DNA of 64,000 nucleotides from Metellina segmentata (taxonomy: Eukaryota > Arthropoda > Arachnida > Araneae > Tetragnathidae). How positions within the stretch are numbered: the stretch's first letter is position 1; every line of letters begins with the position of its first letter. The stretch covers positions 10,424,120 through 10,488,119 of the forward strand of contig OX375880.1 in NCBI GenBank assembly GCA_947359465.1. Reading direction: 5' to 3'. Below are positions 1 through 11,037 of the stretch, piece after piece. Both the position numbers and the translations under genes were made by a program. The notes beneath the pieces were generated by a model. The model did no database searches. It was given only the letters and a program-made list of their open reading frames with translations, and was not told where the DNA came from.

Positions 1-250
1 CAAATGGTGCCATGAGCAGTTATCACAGCTCTAGCAATCTCCACTATATTATCCTCGTACAGGTTCGGTTCCAAGAAAAGGACCCCGACTTTAAATAGAT
101 CCGCAATTGTTGCTGATCGAAAATGTGAGCCGGTGTTAACTCCATATCTGGGAAGTTATTACACTTTCTGTAAGATCTATTACCCTCGCTGTCAATCTTC
201 ATTTCTCTGTAATTACCTGTTCTTAACCTGGCTATGGTTTTGGTAATTAA
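1..250 (-). pseudogene. LINE RNase H C-terminal fragment, left half
   Basis: Read on the minus strand, this codes for the end of a non-LTR retrotransposon polyprotein. It shows the RNase H-distal motif IARLRTG, then a C-x2-C...H...-type knuckle region that has lost cysteines (RSYRKCNNFPDMELTPAHIF), and in a shifted frame near position 1-50 a tail DNIVEIARAVITAHGT. The intact version of the same module lies at 24702-25886 (TIARLRTG, then CRYCPQSQLTPDHVFDC). The reading frame continues on the far side of the BEL element at 6207-6300, so this is one half of a split domain. It has a frameshift near 60 and is dead. Remnant identity is firm; the clade is inferred. Confidence 0.8.
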
Positions 251-515
251 TGTTGATTGTTGAATATCGTTTGGAGAAAGTAAGTAAAACAAACCATTTC
301 CTCTTTCAAACATGAGGCGCCACGGTTCCTGCGATCGGGCGATTGCCTGCTGTTGTGTAATAACTCAGAACTTTAATGCGCAGTATGCGATATGTATTAC
401 GATGGAATTGACGCTCGTATTTTTGTCTCCAGCTGAATTGTATATAGATTAATGCTTGATGAGAATAAATTCTTATATTCGAACCTAGAGTTACCGGTGT
501 GTTGCTCACCCAAAA
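251..515 (+). repeat. BEL/Pao 5' LTR
   Basis: 265 bp, identical to 5942-6206 except 331 G versus C. It contains a TATATAGATT box near 440 and an AATAAA near 464, which are plausible promoter and polyadenylation signals. The exact right edge is uncertain by a few A residues because both copies end in CAAAA. Confidence 0.93.
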
Positions 516-572
516 TAGTGGCGTGCGTGACAGGACTTTTGAAGGATTTACTTAAATATTGATTTCGAAGAC

Positions 573-1560
573 ATGGATATCAATCGCGAAAGTAAATTAA
601 GAAAAACCACTCGTAGTGCCTTTACGAGAGTTTTAAATCAAATAAAGTTCATAATTGAAGCACCTGATCCTGATAAGAAGGCTTTGCAAGTTCCTTATAA
701 TGTTCTGGAAGAAAGAACTGCTCAGCTGAAGGAACAAGATGCTAAAATATTACAAGTGCTGCTGGATGACGATGAAGCCGATCTAGACCATGAAATGGAG
801 GTAGGTGAAAGCTACCAAACTCAATTCCTTGATATCGCTATAAGTGTCCGTCAAATTTTAGATGTTTCTAGAGTAGATGCTGAAAGCATTGATGAAAATA
901 GGGTGAAACAGAATTTGAGAAAGTTTAAGCTTCCTAAACTTGAACTTAGACAATTTGATGGAAATTTGAAAGATTGGTTACCATTTTGGTGTCAATTTAA
1001 AAATATAGATGAAGATCCTGATATCGATGCTGTTGATAAGTAAGTTTCAGTATCTTATCCAAGCAACTGTAAAAGGTTCACGTGCGAGAGAAATAATTGA
1101 AAGTTTCCCTGCAACTGGTGACAATTACCGAAAGGCTGTGGAAAGCTCAAAATCTCGGTTCGGTCGTGAAGACGTGTTAGTTGAAGTATATATTAGAGAG
1201 CTGTTGAGAAGCTTGTTTTAAGGAATGCAACTGACGCGAATAATTCCTATTCTCTCTGCTCCCTTTACGATAATTTGGAATCTCAGATTCGAGCACTTTC
1301 AACACTCGGTGTAACAACTGAGAAATGTGCAGCTATGCTTTATCCATTGGTAGAGTCTTGCATGCCTGCAGACTTACTCAGGGCTTGGCAAAGAAGCTCT
1401 AATTACGCTCATGGAAATGAACCTGAAAGCAGGCTTGATAATCTGATATCCTTTTTAAAATGTGAAGTGGAGTCAGAAGAGAGAATAAATTTAGCGATGT
1501 CTGGTTTTGGACTTAAAACTGAGAACAAGAGTCGGAAAAAGGTCTTCCTACAGCTGCGGA
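573..1560 (+). pseudogene. gag: BEL/Pao gag, broken
   Basis: Begins with ATG 58 nt after the LTR. The first 156 codons form a charged, helical segment (repeated DDDEAD, EERTAQLKEQ) ending in the gag-like LPKLELRQFDGNLKDWLPFW. Family proteins of this type (DUF1759 region) continue with a stretch such as ATVKGSRAREIIESFPATGDNY, which is found here in another frame from about 1045. Frame changes lie near 1043, near 1210 and near 1550, splitting gag into three readable pieces (573-1043, 1045-1215, 1215-1550). Gag would form the particle core and bind the element RNA; this copy cannot. Confidence 0.88.
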
Positions 1561-1561
1561 G

Positions 1562-3334
1562 TTGCTAACCACCAGTTCTCTGAATTATAAAAACTGTATT
1601 TTCTGTGATGGACAACATGAAAGCTCCAACTGTTTTAATGCGCGTAAAATGAGCTTAGTTAAGAAACAGAAACTATTGAAAGAGAAAGCTTCTTGTTTCA
1701 AATGTTTAAAAAAGGGCCATCGCAGTAAAACGTGCAGAAATTTTGTGAAATGTATTATTTGTACCAAAAATCATGTCGTTATAATGTGTCCAGAACTCCC
1801 TTGTTATAAAACAATTTGCCCTGAGCTTTGTTCAGAGAAAAAGGAAGATTACCAAGAACAGGAAAAATCTCTTAATTTGGCTAGTTTATCTCTCTGTCCT
1901 AAGGTATTTTTACAAACCTTGAAGGTAAATTTAAGAGGACCGTGTTCTTCTTCATGTGTTCGGGTGTTAATCGATACGGGATCTCAAAAGTCTTATATTC
2001 TGAAGAGTACTGCTTCCAAAATGCATCTAGAACCTTTACGACAGGAAGTAATCACTCACTCACTTTTTGGTGGTAAAAGAACTAACCCACGGAAACATGA
2101 TTGTTTTAAAGTCCATTTGGGGAAATTAAACGGCGGATACCTGTGCAATTTTGATGTTCTCGATCAACCCGTAATTTGCGACAACATTTCCTCTGTGAAG
2201 TCTGGACCGTGGATAGAAGAACTTAAATCAATGCATATTTCAATAACTGATGATGAAGAGAATCCAGGACCAATCGAAATCTTAATCGGTGCTGATGTTG
2301 CTGGAAAACTGTTGACTGGACAGCGAATAGTTCTTTCATGTGGATTAGTTGCCATTGAAACTGAATTAGGATGGACTTTAATGGGTAAGTCTCCTTTGGA
2401 AACTTATGAAAATTCAGCAATGATAGTGACATCAATGTTTGTAAAAGAAGCTACTATCACTGACCTCTGGAGTCTAGACGTTAATGGCATAACTGACTCT
2501 GTTTCAAAAAAGTCCAAGGAAGATATAGAGTTTCAAATAAAGGCTCAATTTCAAGAAACTATTTCAATCAATGAAGAAGGGCGTTATGAGGTTTCTCTAC
2601 CCTGGGCAGATGGTTATCGTCACCTTCCCACATCTCAGAACTTGGCGTTAAAAAGACTGGAGTCAACAACTCGTAAACTTCACTCTGAAAATTTGTTCGA
2701 TAGGTATGATAAAAATCTGACAGAATGGAAAGAACTAGGAATAATTGAAGAGGTACCTACAGATGAAGCAATTGACTATGGACATTACTTACCACACAGG
2801 CCCGTAGTAAAAGAAAACAGTACTACAAAGGTGCGCCCTGTGTTCGATGCTTCTGCAAGAGATAAGTTTAAGCTCTCTTTAAACCAATGTCTTGAATCTG
2901 GCCCAAATTTGATAGAGCTTATTCCCTCGATTCTTCTCAGATTTCGGGAACACAGTTATGGAGTTATTTCAGACATTGAGAAAGCTTTTCTGCAGATTAG
3001 TATAAAACCTGAAGACAGAGACTATCTTCGATTCTTGTGGTGGAGTCATGAAGATGAGAAGAAATTAAAGATTTTCCGCCATTCACGTGTGGTTTTTGGA
3101 GTAAAAAGCAGCCCTTTTCTACTTGGATTTGTTCTTGACTACCACTTGAAAAGGTATTTAGAAAATCCTTTCTACAACAAGCAATTAGTAATGAAACTCC
3201 TCAATAGTTTTTATGTGGATAATGTCGTCACAAGTGTCGACAAAAAGGAGGAGTTAATAGAATTTATTAAAGAGTCTACAGCTGTATTGGCAGAAGGGAA
3301 ATTTAATCACAGAGAATTGGCAATATTCTGGTGA
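1562..3334 (+). pseudogene. pol: BEL/Pao zinc knuckles, protease and reverse transcriptase
   Basis: The longest uninterrupted piece, 590 codons. The N-terminal 80 residues hold cysteine knuckles (CIFCDGQHESSNC, CFKCLKKGHRSKTC, CIICTKNHVVIMC). An aspartic protease follows, with active-site motif LIDTGSQKSYI at about residues 135-146. The reverse transcriptase starts near residue 400 (RPVFDASAR, then VISDIEKAFLQI with the first catalytic Asp). The catalytic box reads FYVDN (about 3209-3223) instead of YVDD. The segment ends in a frameshift near 3315, so translation leaves the frame before the RNase H. Confidence 0.93.
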
Positions 3335-4781
3335 TCAACAATCAGATGCTGTTTCCCCAGTATTAGGATTGTCTTGGAATAGATCCAAAGACACCTTGAC
3401 TGTTAATTTGAACTGGCTGGAGAACTATAATTTAACAGTGATCACAAAGAGAACCATACTCTCTGTAGCTAATAAGGTGTTCGATCCCATTGGATTGATC
3501 TGCCCAGTTTCCTTGTTTCCCAAGCTCTTGTTACAAAAAATGTGGAAAACTGGGATATCTTGGGATATGGAAATCGATTCATTAACACGAGAGGAATTTT
3601 TACGCTGGTATCGAGATCTTTTCCTGTTAAGGGAAGTGTTCATTCCTAGGTGGTTTCAAGCTCATGCAAGTGACAAGGAGTCGATCAGCATTCACACCTT
3701 CTGTGATGCCAGTCTTCATGCTTATGCTGCTGCTGTGTACGTGAGGATAGAAACCATAGATGAAGTGCACATACAACTTTTGGCTGCAAAATCAAGAGTA
3801 GTTCCCGTAAAGTCGATCACAATTCCACGTGCGGAGTTGTTAGCTGCAACGGTGGGAGCAAGACTGTGTACTTCAGTTCTAGAAGGACTTCTATGGGAAA
3901 ATTTGGAGTTACACTTTTTGACGGATTCTTCCACAGTGTTAGCATGGATAAAAAGGGATCAACCATGGACTGTTTTTGTCAACAACCGTGTCCGTGAAAT
4001 ACGAAAGTTGACCAATCCTGAAAGTTGGAGACACATTCCTGTCTGTGTTAACCCCGCAGACCTCCCGTCAAGAGGATGCTCTGCTAAGCAATTCCTAGAA
4101 AGTAGATGGTGGGAGGGTCCTACTTGGCTCAAAGCATCTCCGTTAGAGTGGCCTTCTTCCGCAGTAGTCTTCAATGATGAATCTATTTTGAAGGAGAAGA
4201 AGAAAACTAACGAGACTGAAATGAAAGCAGTCACAGGATGTTTGAGGACTCATACAACAAATTGCGAATGGTGTGAATCACCGAATGAAGTAGAGAATAA
4301 TCTTTGCAAATTTCATGGAGATCGATGGTATTTTAGATACTTTTCGAATTACGATAAAATGGTGCGCATGTTATCTTGGATGCAAAGATTTATCGACAAT
4401 TGCAAGAAGCCCATACATTTCAGAAATTCTGGAGAATTAACATCTGAAGAATTTATGACTGCGGAACTGAAAATAGTAAAGTTTGTGCAGGAAGAATCTT
4501 TCAATCCTGATAACAAGAAGCTAACTACATGAAATGTGTACAAGGATGAGTCGGGAATTTTGCGAGTAAAGACTAAGATCATCTATAGGGAAGATTCGAA
4601 AAATTTCAGAAATCCTATGGTTTTACCTTCAGAACACAGTGTAGTTAGAAGACTTATCATGACAGAACATCGAAAAAATTCCCATACTGGATCTCAGATG
4701 CTATTGAATATTTTAAGAGAGAATTTTTGGATACTGAATGCACACGAAAAACGATCAGATCTGTACTATCAAAGTGCGTAG
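3316..4781 (+). pseudogene. pol: BEL/Pao RNase H and integrase zinc domain
   Basis: Continues the polyprotein after a frameshift near 3315. It carries the connection and RNase H domains: FCDASLHAYAA (first Asp), IPRAELLAA (Glu), LTDSSTVLAWI (Asp), and the conserved tail CVNPADLPSRG. An in-frame TGA at 4530-4532 interrupts it, after which the integrase HHCC zinc domain begins (EHRKNSHTG). A frameshift near 4745 separates the histidine pair from the cysteine pair, which is readable in another frame as KCVVC. The segment is clearly part of one ancestral pol. Confidence 0.92.
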
Positions 4782-4789
4782 TATGTATA

Positions 4790-5720
4790 AGACATGAAAA
4801 AACAACTTAGATGCTCCAACGGCTCCATTAACAGAAAATAGAACCAGAGATGCAGATGTGTTTGAAATCACGGGTTTCGACTTAGCAGGACCTCTCTATC
4901 TGAAAGAAGGTGTTAAAGCTTGGATTTGCCTATACACCTGTGCTGTGTACCGTGCAGTGCATTTTGAACTTTTGTCTTCCCTCTCGACTGAAACATTTTT
5001 ACTAAGTTTTCGACGGTTCATTTCAAGACGTGGGAGACCATCAGTAGTCTATTGTGACAATGGTAGCAATTTCTTTGGAGCTTCCAATTTACTGAAGTCT
5101 GTTGACTGGAATCAGATTGTACAATATAGTACTGTTAGGAAAATTGAATGGAAGTTCAATCCACCAACTGCAGCTTGGAGGGGAGGCTTCTGGGAGAGGT
5201 TAGTTGGTGTGATGAAAATTATTTTAAGGAAAGTTTTAAGTAAAGCTCATCTTTCCTATGAAGAGATGTCTACTGTTTTGTGTGATGTTGAATCAACTAT
5301 CAATGCAAGACCTCTGACTTATGTTTCTGAGAATGACAGTGAACTTGTTCCTTTGTCTCCTTCTCTGTTCATACGAGATATACGACAGACTGGTGTGCCA
5401 GATTTTGACAAGGTGGATGGACATTCTCTGAATAAGAGACTGAAATACCGTCAGAAACTTGTGTCAGACCTGCGGAAACGATTTAGATCCGAGTACTTAG
5501 GACAACTAATTCAAAAATCCGAATCTAAAAAGTGCAATCGTCTCATTTCGATTGGCGATGTAGTGATTATTGGAAGTGATAATACCAAACGAGTAGATTG
5601 GATTTTGGGTCGGGTTATAGAACTTTTGCCTGGAAAAGAAAACATCACTCGACTGGTACGCTTGTAGACCGCTTCGACACAGTTGTTAAGACCTATCCAG
5701 AGACTGTATCCTCTAGAAGT
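4790..5720 (+). pseudogene. pol: BEL/Pao integrase core and C-terminal domain
   Basis: Integrase catalytic core with all three acidic residues visible: GFDLAGP (Asp), YCDNGSNF (Asp) and GGFWERLVGVMK (Glu). The family's conserved FNPPTAAWRGG block precedes the Glu. The C-terminal DUF5641-like region (LVSDLRKRFRSEYL, GDVVIIG, GRVIELLPGK) runs to 5667, where a stop follows a frameshift; the typical BEL ending (RPIQRLYPLEV) is readable in another frame at about 5690-5722. Integrase would insert the cDNA. This copy is catalytically plausible in the core but not expressible as a whole. Confidence 0.92.
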
Positions 5721-5941
5721 GATCGTCGTCGTCCTCTTACGAACACTGGTATCCAACCTACCCCTACGTAGGAAGAAAGAACTATAACACGTAGTGGACG
5801 GAAGATCAAAGTACCTAGAAAGCTGGACTTGTAACAGTGACTTTCCCATAACTTTAATTCTGACTTTTCTGGAACTTAATGTGAAAAGTGTTAAAAGCCT
5901 TAGGAGTTGAATTGATTGTCAATCAACTCAAGGTGGGAGAC

Positions 5942-6206
5942 TGTTGATTGTTGAATATCGTTTGGAGAAAGTAAGTAAAACAAACCATTTCCTCTTTCAA
6001 ACATGAGGCGCCACGGTTCCTCCGATCGGGCGATTGCCTGCTGTTGTGTAATAACTCAGAACTTTAATGCGCAGTATGCGATATGTATTACGATGGAATT
6101 GACGCTCGTATTTTTGTCTCCAGCTGAATTGTATATAGATTAATGCTTGATGAGAATAAATTCTTATATTCGAACCTAGAGTTACCGGTGTGTTGCTCAC
6201 CCAAAA
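5942..6206 (+). repeat. BEL/Pao 3' LTR
   Basis: 265 bp, one mismatch to the 5' LTR. It is preceded by the polypurine tract at 5930-5941. Confidence 0.94.
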
Positions 6207-6300
6207 ATTAGTCTATCCTCATTGATATTACAAAACTGTTGCTTAATTGGGATCGAAGGTACGTCATCTTGATTTTAAAATAGATGTAGGAAAGTGCAAG
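6207..6300 (-). pseudogene. LINE RNase H fragment, right half
   Basis: The minus strand of this flank reads DDVPSIPIKQQFCNINEDRL and leads in frame, across the BEL insertion point, into the ITKTIARLRTG of 1-250. The intact module at 24702-25886 has NQHFSKATIPD...STIARLRTG at the same place. It was one domain before the BEL element split it. Confidence 0.75.
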
Positions 6301-6402
6301 ACACAAAACTATGAATACCATCACAATTAGCATTGTTTTTTTTTTATAAACGTTTTACTAAAGAAACGCAGCATGTTGGATTTATACCGATATTCAAAAC
6401 GG

Positions 6403-6525
6403 CACACAGCGGGCTATTGACGATGGTCCGGGATCAATTACCAAGGAAGAGCTCCGAGGACAACATCATGTAATTTTGAACCATAGTCAGATGAGGCAAA
6501 CATCTGAGCTCCATTAGCATCGGAA
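6403..6525 (-). repeat. SINE fragment, 3' part
   Basis: Degenerate copy of the common SINE body and tail in minus orientation: CAGCGGGCTATTGACGATGG, GTCCGGGATCAA, TGTAATTTTGAACCATAGTC. Compare the full-length copy at 17926-18249. 6526-6720 holds nothing I recognise. Confidence 0.75.
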
Positions 6526-6721
6526 CGACGAGCTTAAAACCAAAACCCACGCTAAAGATACCAGTTGTGAATAGGACCTTGTTTACGTTCGAAACAAAAA
6601 TCGAATTGAAAGTATTAAACTAGTCCAAAACCACGTAACGACGTCCTTCTCGCTAGGATTTTAATAGCAATTTTGTGTTTAACTAACAGTTTTACAAAGC
6701 AAGTTCTTGTCGACCCTAGTT

Positions 6722-6998
6722 GGGCCGTGTTAGTCCAATTACAAGAGCGACCGAAGGGTTGCAAGCTCGAAACTAGGTCCTCCCAAAGACCACTGTGTAC
6801 ACCGGGGCTAGTGCACGTGAAATCTGTCGTGCCGTCCAATGTCCTCAACTTGGCGTGGTGTTCCAGCACAGGTTCTGTTCTCGTCTTCTGATCGTGGCTC
6901 AAAATTACAAGGTGTCCTTGAATCTTTTCCTTCGGGGTTGATCCCAGACCCGTTGTGTTGTTACAAAACGACGTCAATTATATAAATACCGACCTACC
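6722..6998 (+). repeat. SINE, second family (glycine-poor tRNA-like head)
   Basis: Plus-orientation SINE whose head carries AGGGTTGCAAGCTCGAAACT (degenerate B box, GCTCGAAAC) and whose body carries GTGCACGTGAAATCTGTCGTG and CTGATCGTGGCTCAAAATTAC. It ends in the shared tail CGACGTCAATTATATAAATACC. The head differs from that of the 17926 copy, while body and tail are homologous. Confidence 0.75.
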
Positions 6999-7004
6999 TT
7001 TTCT

Positions 7005-7260
7005 TGGTTAACCAGAAATAGTAAAGCGTAAAAAAAAAATGCCCACAATTTACATTTTATATTAAAAAATTAGAAGTGATATATAAGCGAATGCAGCTAA
7101 CGCGGTAAACCTGCATTCCATGTCAATTTGTCAATAAAAACAAATGTATGAGCTTTGAAGATAGTATTTTTAAACCAATCAAATTCCTTTTGAAAACTAA
7201 AAATTGCCTACAAATGCTTGAAATTTAAAATATTTCAACGCGACATTCTATAGACCCACA
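7005..7260 (+). promoter_or_regulatory. presumed 5' flank and leader of the zinc-finger gene
   Basis: About 260 bp of AT-rich DNA between a SINE and the zinc-finger start codon. The start context is CCACAATGG, a good Kozak match. No TATA box or initiator can be named with confidence, and an upstream non-coding exon is possible. Confidence 0.35.
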
Positions 7261-8316
7261 ATGGATGTTGATGTTTCAGATTGCTTAAAAGAAAATGACG
7301 ATGGCGAGACTCCTCACGCTTGCGGAAGTGTTGACATTTCAACTCAAGAATATTTCATGTGCGATGTCTGTAACATGAGATTTACATCTAAGAGTTCTTT
7401 GAGTCTTCATTTTGTGTCCCACGTTCAGGATGAAGCGTCCGTGTGCGAAATGTGCGGGGAAACGTTTGCAAGTGCGGAGGATTGTGAGGAACATTTTGCC
7501 TCTCACGACGACACACTCTTCTTCAACGACAAAACAGATGATACAACAGAATTCGCAACTCACCAACACCTGGACGAACTGTTTCCTTCCGATGACGCCG
7601 TCGTTTGCGGGGTCTGTGAAGAGCCGTTCGCGAACGGAAAGGAACTGGAAGCCCACTGTCGTCAGCACTTGACTAAAAAAGTGCAGTGTGAAGTGTGCAA
7701 AAGGAGTTTCAGCTCGAAGAGCAACCTGAATCGACACGTATTGACTCATGAGGGAGCCAAGTCGTATCAGTGCGAGTTGTGCCTTCAAAGGTTCACTCAG
7801 CGAATCAGCCTGCAGAGACATTATCTGATTCACGCAAACATCAAGCCTTTCGTCTGTAAACTTTGTGGTAAGGCGTTTTCAGTCAAAGACAGCTTGACTG
7901 TGCACATTTTGAATCACAGTGGTTTGAAGCCACACACCTGTCTGGTGTGCGGTCGTCGTTTTGCTAACAAGCGAAATTTCAAACAGCATGGTCTTGACCA
8001 CCTTCCCGAACAGAGCTCCACGTGCGAGGTGTGCGGTAAAGTGTTTACCACCAAGCGGAAACTGAGCTTTCACTCTCTGGTACACACAAATGAACGTCCT
8101 TATAAATGCAGGGAATGTGGGCGAGGGTTTACTTACAGCAGTCACTTAAAGCGGCACCAACTGTGGCACAGCGGTGATCGGCCGCATGTGTGTGAAATTT
8201 GTGGTGCTGCTTTCATCGCCAACTTTTTACTTACAAAACATTACTGTAAAGAACATTATAAAGAAGACAAAGCTGGTGATGATTCCACTTTAAGTGAATT
8301 TGAAACAGACAATTGA
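7261..8316 (+). CDS. C2H2 zinc-finger protein, ten fingers, single exon
   Basis: 351 residues, uninterrupted. Ten C2H2 fingers are visible with first cysteines near residues 34, 62, 116, 143, 171, 199, 227, 255, 283 and 311. The last seven are in near-regular array with H-x5-6 linkers (ANIKPF, SGLKPH, NERPYK, SGDRPH), as in DNA-binding C2H2 proteins. The first three fingers are spaced irregularly and separated by an acidic stretch (about residues 83-112, HDDTLFFNDKTDDTTEF). The last finger ends HYCKEH. The C terminus is acidic. The likely role is a nuclear sequence-specific transcription factor; target and orthologue cannot be told. The ATG at 7261 has a strong Kozak context. It could be a retrocopy because there is no intron, but such single-exon C2H2 genes are also common. 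Confidence 0.9.
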   Translation: MDVDVSDCLKENDDGETPHACGSVDISTQEYFMCDVCNMRFTSKSSLSLHFVSHVQDEASVCEMCGETFASAEDCEEHFASHDDTLFFNDKTDDTTEFATHQHLDELFPSDDAVVCGVCEEPFANGKELEAHCRQHLTKKVQCEVCKRSFSSKSNLNRHVLTHEGAKSYQCELCLQRFTQRISLQRHYLIHANIKPFVCKLCGKAFSVKDSLTVHILNHSGLKPHTCLVCGRRFANKRNFKQHGLDHLPEQSSTCEVCGKVFTTKRKLSFHSLVHTNERPYKCRECGRGFTYSSHLKRHQLWHSGDRPHVCEICGAAFIANFLLTKHYCKEHYKEDKAGDDSTLSEFETDN

Positions 8317-9204
8317 AGGATGCTAACAGTTTTGCTAGTTCTCTTACAATTTTTGGTGGAGTGGTAGAAACGAGACCTTGCGATTTTTCGTCAAATGTGG
8401 TAACCTTTCGATATGGTCCTGCTTCCGTTTTCTTAAGCAGTTTTAAGGCAACCCTATTCAAAATTTTCTAGAATTGAAGACGTTCTCTGAGTGGTTCAGA
8501 TTTGTATTTCTTGGTTAACAATAAGCGATAACAACGCTTTAACTGCCACTTCGTTTTTTCCATTGTTTGTGTAATGTAACGTGCATTTGTGTGTGTGACA
8601 TCTTAGGTCTGTCTTTTTCTTGCGATTGCGTTTTACAGCTGATATTTCTGGCCTTCGTTCAGGAAATTAACAGGATTTAAAATGTAATGGAGGAAAGGAA
8701 ATGAAGGTAAATTTCATTTTTCTCTACTTTCTTGCTAATTTATCTACCAAAAAATTACTATTAAATCCATATATGCAAAGGTTCACAGTGTGGATTTTGC
8801 TACATAGGCGCTGCCATCTTGATTTGGCAAAAAAAAATGCCTTGGCAAGACAAGGTCTTGTGTGCTACCACCACTCCACCCATTTTTTTTCCCACAAGAG
8901 TTTTGTTAAGTTCTCTTACAAAACCCCTGCTGAATGAACTTGATTCGTTAAAGAGAAGCATGTTGATTCCTATTCAAGTGGATCTATCTAATGCCTTTGC
9001 CAAAACCTGTGTGCTATCTCATGAACTATTGAAAACATTTCTATTACTTGTAAATAGAAATCACTGCAACCCAAGGTATGTTGCGAGTAGAATGGTTTCA
9101 TACTGCAGTGCTGTGATTTGTAAATAGCTGGTGTGTATAGGTATATTTGTATGTGTGTTAAACTATTTTTTGAATGTATAAAAGTGATGTTTTTATAAAT
9201 AAAG
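8317..9204 (+). other. presumed 3' UTR of the zinc-finger gene
   Basis: Non-coding sequence ending in an AATAAA at 9198-9203. No other gene is seen. A weak inverted similarity links 8345-8385 and 8840-8890 (GGTGGAGTGGTAG versus CTACCACCACTCCACC). Extent of the UTR is inferred from the poly(A) signal alone. Confidence 0.4.
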
Positions 9205-11037
9205 ATAAATTTTTTGGATTGCTTGAGCTTGAAATTATTTCTTTAAAATAATTTATAAATCGAGTATGCTGTCTATATATCATGAGGGCTCGAGGATCTT
9301 TTGGTGAAAAGGTACTCATCGGTTGCAGTATTGGATACTCATATGAACAATCATTGGTCAGAGAAAATGCTTTATGTATGAAGTGAGTTATTTCTTTCAT
9401 CATTTAGTTTATCATATTGTAATTACTTGTCCTATTTTTAATCACTCACAAATTTTTTTATTTAATATTTCAAACATATTATTTGATTTTGTTTAATTAG
9501 TTTGTATTCTTATTTGCCTGAAAACCTTCAATATGTTAAATTGTTTTATGCTGTTAGATGAAATATTTCAACTTAGGTTCTAATACATCCCTGCATTGAA
9601 CTTAAAATTTTAATATTCAATGTTCTACTTAGCTTAGAAATCATTCATTTGAAGTTTTTTTTTTATTAGCGAGAACCATTCTTTCTTCTGCTGTTGGTAA
9701 TTAGATTACGATGAATTTAATTTTTTTAATAGCTTTCTTGCTAAACTTATGTGATTAATATTTATTGCAATCTATAATGTGTGCTAGTTATTTCATGCCT
9801 ACCTTGCCACTATAAAAATTCATCAAGATCAACGTCTTGTAGATTTTACTTATCATTTATGAATTAATTTTTTATTGTGCCTTGAAACAATCCATCAATT
9901 AGTTCTAATACATTTTGTTTGTTTATCTTTGATTAGTCTATACCTTGAAATAATATTAAAGTGATGTAGAAACCATTTTTAAAAATTGGAATTATCTATT
10001 TAGCTGAACTGGCTTTGGTACCCAGCTTTGATACAAAGACTTTTTGTGGCAAGACTTTTGGTGCAACTTTTGGCCTGCTTTTTGTAGTGAGTTCTAACAG
10101 GTAAGAGTAACCCTTGCAATTATTTGAATCTTTTAATAAGTTTTGTAAATCATTTTTATTTTAACGTGCCTAGTTATCTTTAGTTTGATAGAATTAATGA
10201 GATTTTTTATAGCATTCATACTACATGTAGGGCAGAGGTGGCCATAGCATGGCTCTCAGGCAAAGGGTGTGGCTCTTATGGAAATAAAATGGATTTATGA
10301 AATATGGTAAACTAAAAATGAGAGATCAATATCTCTCTCCAAAAGTAATTACTTTATTTCATTTCTTGTTTCAAAGGTATCCCAAAACAAAAATGTTATT
10401 CAAAGAAATATTGTTCTGATTCTATCAAACGATTTTGTAAAGAAAATATTTTAAAATTAGATTTGCTTGTGGATTTTTTTCTGTTGTTGTCTATGTTAGC
10501 AGCTAACTACCGAAAGTTTGGTTGAAAGGCCAGTTCGCACAAGCTCTGTTAAAACAGTCCGATGCTGGTTTTTAATGAATTTAAGTATTCAATACAGAGT
10601 CAACAATACCGAAAATTGAGATTAGTCTCAGCTAACACACTCTTTGGGTTTTAGGCTATTTTTGTTCCAGTTAAGCTGTTACAGTGTATGATTTGGTACA
10701 GTAATTTGTTACATTCCTTCAGAGAAACTCCCGAGTGATATGCTGGGCATATAATCATCAACCTTGTAATGAAATAAACGGAGCAATTTGCTCACACAGC
10801 TTCATGCTTTTTTTTTCATCTGCCTGGTTTGAAGATTTCACGTGGTTGCGAGTAAAAATATAAATATGAAATTATTGATTGGTTGATGTGATTACTGTGA
10901 TAAAAAATACTAGCGATTCGACAGCCGTCAGTCAATCGGCTTTGTCAGTTCGTAAGCCCATGATTTACCCGTCAGAGATCTTAAGACAGAGACTCTGCCT
11001 ATATGCTACGTCTATTTCATTAGAAGGTCGATGCATG
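9205..11037. other. AT-rich intergenic DNA with a possible hAT end
   Basis: No coding capacity recognised. At about 10230-10262 the stretch CAGAGGTGGCCATAGCATGG resembles the terminal repeat of hAT elements that begin CAGGGGTGGCC. No matching far end was found. Confidence 0.4.

Larger units (their letters stand above)
251..6206 (+). mobile_element. BEL/Pao LTR retrotransposon, nearly full length
   Basis: A 5956-bp element with 265-bp LTRs at both ends (TGTTGATTG...CACCCAAAA), a candidate primer-binding site starting TGGCGTGCGTGACAGG at 519, gag, protease, reverse transcriptase, RNase H and integrase in BEL/Pao order, and a purine tract (AAGGTGGGAGA) just before the 3' LTR. Flanking 5-mers are ATTAA (246-250) and ATTAG (6207-6211), a 4/5 match consistent with a 5-bp target duplication. 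The LTRs differ at a single base (331 G, 6022 C), yet the coding interior has at least seven frameshifts or stops. It cannot make its own proteins. Confidence 0.95.

Noticed and set aside
2164..2435. Minus-strand ORFs under the BEL pol gene
   Set aside because: They are antisense shadows of the clearly coding plus strand.
8340..8890. Possible inverted-repeat element in the zinc-finger 3' flank
   Set aside because: Only about 30 loosely matching bases around GGTGGAGTGGTAG; too weak to call.
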